A stretch of DNA of 35,479 bases, from NCBI GenBank assembly GCA_946011725.1, contig CAMGBT010000018.1, forward strand, positions 1 through 35,479. The letters run 5' to 3'. Shown here in pieces: positions 31,256-35,479 of the stretch. Position 1 is the first letter of the stretch; each line of letters starts with the position of its first letter. The position numbers and the translations under genes are program-made. The notes under the pieces are model-generated. The model was given only the letters and a program-made list of their open reading frames with translations. It was not told the origin of the DNA and made no database searches. The DNA comes from an uncultured Bacteroidales bacterium. Lineage in GTDB: Bacteria; Bacteroidota; Bacteroidia; Bacteroidales; Muribaculaceae.

Positions 31256-32644
31256 ATGTCTTTGCATTCTTTTCCACTTTCCTCCTTTGCCGCTTGCGTT
31301 GCCCTCGCCCTCGCCCTCTCGGCTTGCGACGATGACGACATCCGTTCTGATGTCAACTCCGGTCAAATCGCTTTCAACATCGTCAGCACGGACCCGCAGG
31401 CGCGTCCCGCTCGCTCCGTTTGCGATTCCGCCATCGTGATCGAGGGCGATTCCATACCCTTTTCGCTCCGCGACCGGGTCAACGACCGCTTCGAGTGGAC
31501 GGCGCCCGCTCAGTCGCGTGGCGAGTACTTCAGCGGCTCCAAGCCGTTGGAATCGATGGTGGTGAGCGGCTTCACTGAGGACGGCAAAGCGGTGATGAGC
31601 GGCGAAGTCATTTCGATCTCCGACAACAAAGGCATCTCTTCTCGGTTCTGGCCTCAAACGCGTCTGAATGTGATGGCTTACGCCACCTCCGCCACCATCC
31701 CGGGCTTCAATCCCACAATCTCCACCGCCAACTGCTCGTATTCGTTCTCCTACCAAGTGCCCAAATCGGGCGACGGGAGTCACGATGCGGAGGCGCAACC
31801 CGACATCGTGATGGCTATCGCGCAGCAGTGTCGGCGCGAGGATGGTGCGGTGGCGCTGGTGTTCCACCACGCATTGGCCGCCGTCACCTTCAGAGTCGGC
31901 GATATGCCGGCCGGCACACAAGTAAAATCGATCACTATATCTGATGCTTATAGCACCGGTGATTGCTTGGCAACACCCTCCGCCACCAATGGTGTCGCTT
32001 TCCAATGGACGGAGCAAGCCGCCAAGCAATCTTACACACAAGCTTACTCCCACACCGCCGGAAGTGCCGGCGCTCTCGGCGGTGTTTCCCAAACGTTCAT
32101 GCTCATTCCCCAAGCCACCGTCCACATCACCCTCCGCATCACTTTCACAATCGACGGTCGAGGGGAATACACTCTCTCTAAACAGCTCAACTCGCTGTCA
32201 ATAACCGAGTTAGAAGCCGATCACCGCTACGAATTCACCATCGGCATCGTCTCCGACGAGGTGGATGTGGAAGTCACCGACCACTGCGACGGCAACTTCA
32301 AGGACCAACTGCAAATCAAGAACACCGGCATAGCCCCCGGCTACATCCGCGCCGCCATCGTGGGCTACTGGGTCAACCTCTCGGGCGATGTGTTGGCGCC
32401 GTGGAAAGCTTCCGACGGCTCGTTCGCCGGATTGATGGGCACCGGCTGGGTGCAAAGTCACACCGACGGCTTCTACTACTACACCCAACCGGTGGCCGCG
32501 GGCGCCACCACCACCAAGCTCTTCGAGAGCTACACCCTCACGGCCGCCCCGCCGGTCGACGGCGCCCACCTCCAGCTCTCCATCTTAGCCCAAATCGTCA
32601 TCACCTCCGCCAAAGCCACCGCCTGGCCCTCCGCCCCCTTCTAA
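31256..32644 (+). CDS. Fimbrillin-like tip/minor subunit lipoprotein (cassette 2)
   Basis: A 462-residue lipoprotein: MSLHSFPLSSFAACVALALA leads to the lipobox LSAC (Cys24). The first two thirds resemble a fimbrillin family protein (FWPQTRLNVMAYATSATIPG, VALVFHHALAAVTFRVGDMP, then TFTIDGRGEYTLSKQLNSLS). The last third differs: DQLQIKNTGIAPGYIRAAIV resembles the 'KNTG..YIR' repeat-like module of surface adhesins and camelysin-type proteins. Such extra domains are usual for tip or accessory subunits. It is separated from the stalk pilin by a hairpin and is GC-rich in codon use, fitting lower expression. Tip location is inference. No clear Rgp-like cleavage Arg can be fixed, although RPARSVCD near residue 55 is a candidate. 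Confidence 0.75.
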   Translation: MSLHSFPLSSFAACVALALALSACDDDDIRSDVNSGQIAFNIVSTDPQARPARSVCDSAIVIEGDSIPFSLRDRVNDRFEWTAPAQSRGEYFSGSKPLESMVVSGFTEDGKAVMSGEVISISDNKGISSRFWPQTRLNVMAYATSATIPGFNPTISTANCSYSFSYQVPKSGDGSHDAEAQPDIVMAIAQQCRREDGAVALVFHHALAAVTFRVGDMPAGTQVKSITISDAYSTGDCLATPSATNGVAFQWTEQAAKQSYTQAYSHTAGSAGALGGVSQTFMLIPQATVHITLRITFTIDGRGEYTLSKQLNSLSITELEADHRYEFTIGIVSDEVDVEVTDHCDGNFKDQLQIKNTGIAPGYIRAAIVGYWVNLSGDVLAPWKASDGSFAGLMGTGWVQSHTDGFYYYTQPVAAGATTTKLFESYTLTAAPPVDGAHLQLSILAQIVITSAKATAWPSAPF

Positions 32645-32661
32645 CCGCCGTCCCCGCGGTA

Positions 32662-32790
32662 GGTAAAGACGATTTCTTACGATTTTTACGATTGCCATCC
32701 GGCCGCGTTTTAACGAAGGAACGAATGACGAAATAACGAATTTTTTTCCGCAGCGGGCGGGTAAAGACGATTTCTTACGATTTTTACGAT
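32662..32790. repeat. Two direct copies of a 31-bp dispersed repeat
   Basis: An identical 31-bp sequence (starting ggtaaagacgatttcttacg) occurs at 32662-32692 and 32760-32790. An inverted near-copy lies at 22184-22211. Between the two copies there are four cgaa-containing units (32713-32740) and a T7 run. The sequence 32791-32813 (gccggccggc then gcccgc and TTTTTT) could form a terminator with gcgggc at 32753-32758. Confidence 0.75.
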
Positions 32791-32937
32791 GCCGGCCGGC
32801 AGCCCGCTTTTTTGTCACGGCTGCGCGGCTTTAGCTGCGCTCTCGGCGCAGCCGAGAAACCGCCGTCGGCCTGCCGCGCCCGCTATCAGGGCTTTTGGCG
32901 CGGATTCTGCTGCTTTCTGTGGAAATTTGCTCCAAAA

Positions 32938-32969
32938 TTTGCGCATAATCGAAATAATCACTATATTTG
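32938..32969 (+). promoter_or_regulatory. Promoter of the large surface-protein gene
   Basis: TTTG at 32938-32941, a 20-nt spacer and TATATTTG at 32962-32969, about 60 nt before ATG 33031; a perfect Bacteroidetes match. It excludes the long upstream in-frame extension as coding. Confidence 0.8.
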
Positions 32970-33030
32970 CGCTGTTGTTGGCTTAGCCTTTGTTTTTTGC
33001 CAATTTGTCTTACAAATTACCTTTAATACT

Positions 33031-35388
33031 ATGCGAACAGTTATTTTGATTGCTTTGGCGGCTTTGCCGCTTGCGGGCGTGGCGCAGGTGCCGCAGCGCT
33101 CGGTTGATGTGTTGGAAATGCGTCAGTTGTCGGCGGTTGCTGCGCCGGCACGTGTGGCTCCGTTGGAAGCGGATAACCCGGCTCCGTTGGAGAATGTGGT
33201 GGCTACGCTTTCCGCTGATTATAAGCACGTTACGTTGTCGTGGTCGCCGGCCTCCGAGGTGGGCGAAAACGGCGGCACGGTGGATGTGAGCAAGGTGGTG
33301 TATTACGTGTTTGATGCGTTCGGCTCCTATTACGACCCCGCCATCGCCACCACCACCGAAACCTCAATCACTTTCGACTATTCCGACCTCCACGGGCAGG
33401 ACTTCGTGGCCTATCAAGTAACTGCCGGCGTGGACGAAAGTTACTATTCCTTGGCCACCACTTCGAACGTGTTGGCGGTGGGCGAGCCCGACGCCGTGCC
33501 GCTGTTCGAAGGCTTCGCCGACACGCAGTTGCAGCAGCAATGGTTTGCCAACGCCGCCGGCTACGTGGTGGCTACCATGGTGAAAGACAATGAGATAAGT
33601 GTGGACATCGACTCCTCCGACGCGGCTTACCTCAACTCGGCCGATGGCGACAACGGCCTGCTGATGGTGGTGCCGATGGAGGAGAATGCCTCGATGATAT
33701 TGATGTCGACCAAGGCATCGTTGGCCGGCGCGGCTGAGCCGGTGTTGGAGTTCAAATACCAAGGCAAGGGTGGGGTGGTCAACGTGTTCGCCACCTCCGA
33801 CGGCGCTGATTATCAGCTCATTCACTCGGTAAACCTGCTCGACGCGCCCGCGGAAGCGTGGGCGCTCTGCCGCGTGGACCTCGCCGCATTCGCCGACAAG
33901 CCCTTTGTGCAGTTCTACCTCGAAGTGGTGGGCGCACACAACACTGCCGACCACGCCTACCGCGTGTGCCTCGACGACATCCGCCTGCGCCAACTCGCTG
34001 AGGATGTGCGCATTACCCACATCACTGCGCCCTCGCGCGTGGCCGCCGGCGAGAGCTTCACCGCCACCGTGGCCGTGCAGAATATCGGCACGAAAGCATC
34101 GCAAAGCGTTGGCGTGGCTCTCGCCAACCAATTCGGCCTTGTCGGTGCTGAGGCAACTGAAATCCTTGACCCTGAGCAAGTTATGCAGTTCGCGTTCGAG
34201 GTGCCCGCGGGCGTTACCGCTGTCAACGGCCTCGACCTCACCGCCACGCTGACGCTCTCCGGCGACGAGTACGCTGTCAACAATGAGATGACAAAGCATG
34301 TGGACGTGGCCATGCCGCAATGGCCGGCGGCCGACGGGCTAACTGCCACTGACTTAGGTGATTACAAGGTGGCACTGTCGTGGCAGGCGCCCCAATTCGA
34401 CGCCACCGCCGCCGTGCACCGCGTTGAGGACTTCGAGAATCCGCAGTATGAACTGTTCACCATCAGCGACTTCGGCGGCTGGACGCTCCTCGACCGCGAT
34501 GGCAGCAAAACTTACACCTTCCTGCGCGACACCAACAACCCCAACCGCACCAAGCCGCAAGCGTTCGTGCTGTTCGACCCCGTGGCCGCCGGCGTGCCCT
34601 CCGAGTCGCTCATCGACGTGCCCACCCACAGCGGCGACCGTATGTTGATGGCGTTCAGCGCCCAAGGGCAGAATGATAACTGGCTGATTTCGCCGCAGTT
34701 AAGCGGCGAGGCGCAAACCATCGCCTTCTACGCCAAGAGTTTCACCATCGCCTATCCCGAGAGCTTCGAGGTGCTGTATTCCACCACCGACACCAACGCG
34801 GATTCGTTCGTGAAAATTGATGCCGTGGACAACTATCCCGCCGACAACCGCGTGTCGGAAGACTGGACCGAGTACCGCGCCGCGCTGCCCGCCGGTGCGC
34901 GCTACTTCGCCGTGCGCCACAATGCCTACGACACCTACGCGCTGATGCTCGACGACTTCACCTTCGATGCCGCCCCATCGCTGCCTGCCGACCTGCAAGT
35001 GCTCGGTTACAACCTCTACCGCGACGGTCAACTGCTTAACGCTCAGCTGCTTGAAGCTCCGGCCTACACCGATGCGGTGGGCGCCTACGGCACCTACTCC
35101 TACCAAGTGAGCGTGGTTTACAACCACGGCGAATCCGCCGCCACCCAACCCGCCACCATCGACCTGGCCAAGCAAGACAGCGCTCTCGACCCCGCCGCCG
35201 ACGAGGTGACCATCACCGCCGCCAATGGCTACGTGACCATCACCGCCCCCGCCCCCATCGAGGTTGAAATCATTGACCTCGCCGGCCGCACGCTCTACCG
35301 CGCCACCGGCACGACCCACCGCGTGCCCCTCCCCTCCGGCCTCTACATAGCCAAAGCCGCCACCGCCGCCGCCAAGCTCCGCCTGTAA
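33031..35388 (+). CDS. Secreted multidomain surface protein with choice-of-anchor-J-like domains and C-terminal sorting-like tail
   Basis: A 785-residue secreted protein. The signal peptide MRTVILIALAALPLAGVAQV is followed by a fibronectin-III-like strand-rich domain (ENVVATLSADYKHVTLSWSP). Two cleaved-adhesin / choice-of-anchor-J-like beta-jelly-roll regions follow (roughly residues 155-320 and 470-650; EDFENPQ, NDNWLISPQLSGEAQTIAFY, RYFAVRHNAYDTYALMLDDF). Between them is a CARDB-like domain (ITAPSRVAAGESFTATVAVQ). The C-terminus (VEIIDLAGRTLYRATG ... LPSGLYIAKA) resembles the type A sorting domain of type IX secretion substrates. ATG 33031 is chosen because the promoter lies immediately upstream. 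It is probably surface-exposed and adhesive or peptidase-associated (inference); no catalytic motif is seen. Confidence 0.78.
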   Translation: MRTVILIALAALPLAGVAQVPQRSVDVLEMRQLSAVAAPARVAPLEADNPAPLENVVATLSADYKHVTLSWSPASEVGENGGTVDVSKVVYYVFDAFGSYYDPAIATTTETSITFDYSDLHGQDFVAYQVTAGVDESYYSLATTSNVLAVGEPDAVPLFEGFADTQLQQQWFANAAGYVVATMVKDNEISVDIDSSDAAYLNSADGDNGLLMVVPMEENASMILMSTKASLAGAAEPVLEFKYQGKGGVVNVFATSDGADYQLIHSVNLLDAPAEAWALCRVDLAAFADKPFVQFYLEVVGAHNTADHAYRVCLDDIRLRQLAEDVRITHITAPSRVAAGESFTATVAVQNIGTKASQSVGVALANQFGLVGAEATEILDPEQVMQFAFEVPAGVTAVNGLDLTATLTLSGDEYAVNNEMTKHVDVAMPQWPAADGLTATDLGDYKVALSWQAPQFDATAAVHRVEDFENPQYELFTISDFGGWTLLDRDGSKTYTFLRDTNNPNRTKPQAFVLFDPVAAGVPSESLIDVPTHSGDRMLMAFSAQGQNDNWLISPQLSGEAQTIAFYAKSFTIAYPESFEVLYSTTDTNADSFVKIDAVDNYPADNRVSEDWTEYRAALPAGARYFAVRHNAYDTYALMLDDFTFDAAPSLPADLQVLGYNLYRDGQLLNAQLLEAPAYTDAVGAYGTYSYQVSVVYNHGESAATQPATIDLAKQDSALDPAADEVTITAANGYVTITAPAPIEVEIIDLAGRTLYRATGTTHRVPLPSGLYIAKAATAAAKLRL

Positions 35389-35479
35389 GCGCTCAGCGAG
35401 GGCTGGCGGGCGCGCGGCCGCTCCTCGGGCGCTTCCGCGCCGCTCGGCTTCCGCCTCGCCACCGAACCGCCCCGCGGCG

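Noticed and set aside
32812-33030. 73-codon N-terminal extension of the large surface protein
   Set aside because: It lies upstream of and across a perfect promoter, and the ATG at 33031 starts a proper signal peptide.

Overview
The window looks like chromosome of a gut-type Bacteroidales bacterium, probably Muribaculaceae or a close relative; that placement is inference. Three things support it. The promoters have the Bacteroidetes form (TTTG, about 20 bp, TAnnTTTG). Starts generally lack Shine-Dalgarno sequences. The gene families are typical of the order: DUF3575/DUF5119/fimbrillin pilus cassettes, DUF4369-TlpA thioredoxins, DUF4301 and a WYL regulator of the Bacteroidales type. Most genes are GC-rich at third positions. 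The block at about 1.1-9.4 kb is visibly more AT-rich.

Layout. Positions 1-211 (minus) hold the start of a protein with a low-complexity Gln/Gly/Tyr N-terminus, probably an rRNA pseudouridine synthase. A canonical ferritin follows (minus). Positions 1138-9437 (minus) are a four-gene DNA-modification/defence operon: a SNF2-family helicase, an unrecognised AT-rich protein, a type III-like Mod methyltransferase and a Res helicase-nuclease. The first three are linked by overlapping stop/start codons and the last by a 5-nt gap. A tRNA-Pro(GGG) with its own promoter and terminator lies just upstream. On the plus strand there are then gyrB, rnr, folB and tRNA-Arg(CCT). A bidirectional terminator separates these from a minus-strand pair, a VanZ-like protein and a TlpA-like thioredoxin.

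From 16.2 to 32.6 kb the window holds two paralogous type V-pilus cassettes. Cassette 1 (16379-21715) is DUF3575, DUF5119 lipoprotein, fimbrillin, fimbrillin. Cassette 2 (27642-32644) is DUF3575, DUF5119 lipoprotein, fimbrillin, tip-like fimbrillin. Between them sit a WYL regulator, a large TPR protein and a DUF4301 protein, with about 0.6 kb of palindromic and repeated non-coding DNA on each side. After cassette 2, a repeat-rich gap leads to a large secreted multidomain surface protein with a C-terminal sorting-domain-like tail.

Most notable signals. (i) Both DUF3575/DUF5119 junctions carry an almost perfect Shine-Dalgarno sequence in different reading frames, in DNA whose other starts lack one. 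(ii) Both cassettes have a G8/G9 homopolymer embedded in a shared GTTAAA-containing block upstream of the first gene, which suggests shared regulation and possibly phase variation. (iii) The SNF2-X-Mod-Res operon is a non-standard, possibly undescribed variant of a type III restriction system.
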